32,515 nt of DNA from Comamonadaceae bacterium (GTDB lineage: Bacteria; Pseudomonadota; Gammaproteobacteria; Burkholderiales; Burkholderiaceae_C), in assembly GCA_021299555.1 (NCBI GenBank), contig JAJTGH010000006.1, positions 1 through 32,515 on the forward strand, in the 5' to 3' direction. Below the pieces are notes generated by a model that worked only from the letters and a program-made list of their open reading frames with translations, had not been told where the DNA came from and did not search any database. Below are positions 31,382 to 32,515 of the stretch, one piece after another; positions within the stretch are counted from its first letter, which is position 1, and each line of letters starts with the position of its first letter. The position numbers were made by a program, and so were the translations under genes.

Positions 31382-32515
31382 CTGGCCAAAGCCTGAGCAA
31401 GTTTTCTACGGTGGCTGTGCTCACCGCGGCACACATCATCGCAGCGGCTCAAGCACCAGTGGGCGTGCCGGCAAGCGAGCCGGTTGCACCAAAGCTGCAC
31501 CACGCGTTCACGGTTCCAGGAGGCGCGGCTATGGGCCCGCTCAAATGCAACGTGGTGCAAAAAGGCCCTGCGCCCGAGGTGCGACCAAGCGATGCCGGAC
31601 CAGCACCGGCAGGCTCGGAAGAAGAGGAACTGCCTCTGACAGATCAGCAGGAGCAGGAACTGCGGCGCCAATTGCCACCGATTCCCACCGCCGAGGAAAT
31701 ACGCAAGGGCATGCCGCACGAGGAGTGGATGCGACTGATGCACCAAAAGCTCAAAGATGCCTCACAAACGAGGATCGCTCGAATTGGCATTTGGGGCGGC
31801 AGCCACATGGCGGCAGAGTTTTTTGTCTCCGAACTGCGCCGCCAGTTTCAGGGCAGATTCGGTGCAGGTGGCGCTGGACACGTGAATCTGCTCTACGGCT
31901 TGCCGGGCATCAGACTACCAGTCAATGCCTTGTGCCGCCAAGGCAAGTGGCATCATGAACTGGCTCCGCGCGCGCCGGGTGCGCCCGCTGGCGCCACGGG
32001 TCTGGGGCTGTTTGCACTGAGCAGCCGTGAGGCGGGAGCCTCGATCGAAATAGACCCTGGAAACCCTGCTTTGGGAGCAACTGTGCACACCGTGACCGTG
32101 CACTATCTGCGCCAACCCGAAGGTGGATTGCTGGATGTGCTGGTCGATGGGGTGCTGGCCGAGGCGATCGATACCAGCGGTCCATCAGCCGTTGCCTCGG
32201 TACAAATCAACGGTGTCAAGTCCATCAGCCGGGTGAAATTGATCGCTCATGGCAGCGAGCCGGTTACCTTGCTCGGTGCGTTTGCCGACGGCGAGAAGGG
32301 CGTGGTGCTGGATAACTTCGGCATCGCCGGTGCATCGGGCAATTACTGGGCCAACGTGCGCACGGATCTACTCAGGCATGCCAGCGGCCAGCGGCCCTAC
32401 GATATGGTCATGCTGGCCTACGGCACCAACGATGTGACCGGTGCGAACTGGGATCCGGCCGACTATCGACGCCGGTTTGAGGCCACGATCGAATCGATGC
32501 GTCAAGTGCTGCCAC
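31378..32515 (+). CDS. SGNH/GDSL hydrolase family protein (3' end outside window)
   Basis: Uninterrupted frame from ATG 31378 (ATGA overlap with the previous stop) to the window end; RIARIGIWGGSHMAAEFFVSELRRQFQGRFGAGGAGHVNLL block I, VMLAYGTNDVTGANWDPADYRRRFEATIESMRQVLP block III. Confidence 0.8.
   Translation, partial: MTGQSLSKFSTVAVLTAAHIIAAAQAPVGVPASEPVAPKLHHAFTVPGGAAMGPLKCNVVQKGPAPEVRPSDAGPAPAGSEEEELPLTDQQEQELRRQLPPIPTAEEIRKGMPHEEWMRLMHQKLKDASQTRIARIGIWGGSHMAAEFFVSELRRQFQGRFGAGGAGHVNLLYGLPGIRLPVNALCRQGKWHHELAPRAPGAPAGATGLGLFALSSREAGASIEIDPGNPALGATVHTVTVHYLRQPEGGLLDVLVDGVLAEAIDTSGPSAVASVQINGVKSISRVKLIAHGSEPVTLLGAFADGEKGVVLDNFGIAGASGNYWANVRTDLLRHASGQRPYDMVMLAYGTNDVTGANWDPADYRRRFEATIESMRQVLP

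Overview
The window looks like a high-GC betaproteobacterial (Burkholderiales-like) chromosome segment. Most of it is conserved housekeeping gene content: TonB-receptor-like C-terminus, MFS transporter, DUF1415, EttA, RhlE, LivFGMH, RarA-LolA-FtsK, TrxB, YicC-Gmk-RpoZ-SpoT, GreB, a zf-TFIIB-type protein, a TerC/Alx-family protein, a thiolase and tRNA-Arg(ACG). Three regions stand out. (1) About 23.5-26.9 kb is an accessory-looking divergent locus next to tRNA-Arg: an NrtR-like NUDIX/winged-helix regulator facing an operon of a PcfJ-like protein plus a MESH1/SpoT-type stand-alone HD phosphohydrolase. The ~285 bp between them is packed with tandem hairpins and has a perfect 9-bp long-range pairing into a hairpin loop (predicted pseudoknot), so it looks like a structured leader or ncRNA. 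This is the best candidate for an undescribed system. (2) The terC leader (minus strand, ~21.84-21.97 kb) matches a yybP-ykoY manganese riboswitch, with a visible alternative pairing that would sequester the Shine-Dalgarno sequence. (3) About 27.1 kb to the end is an O-acylation-type cluster (NlpC/P60, unknown exported protein, MBOAT, two SGNH hydrolases). Its MBOAT and first SGNH genes are frame-disrupted, and the MBOAT appears to have lost the catalytic WHG segment. All family calls come from motif recognition by eye; no database searches or folding programs were run.
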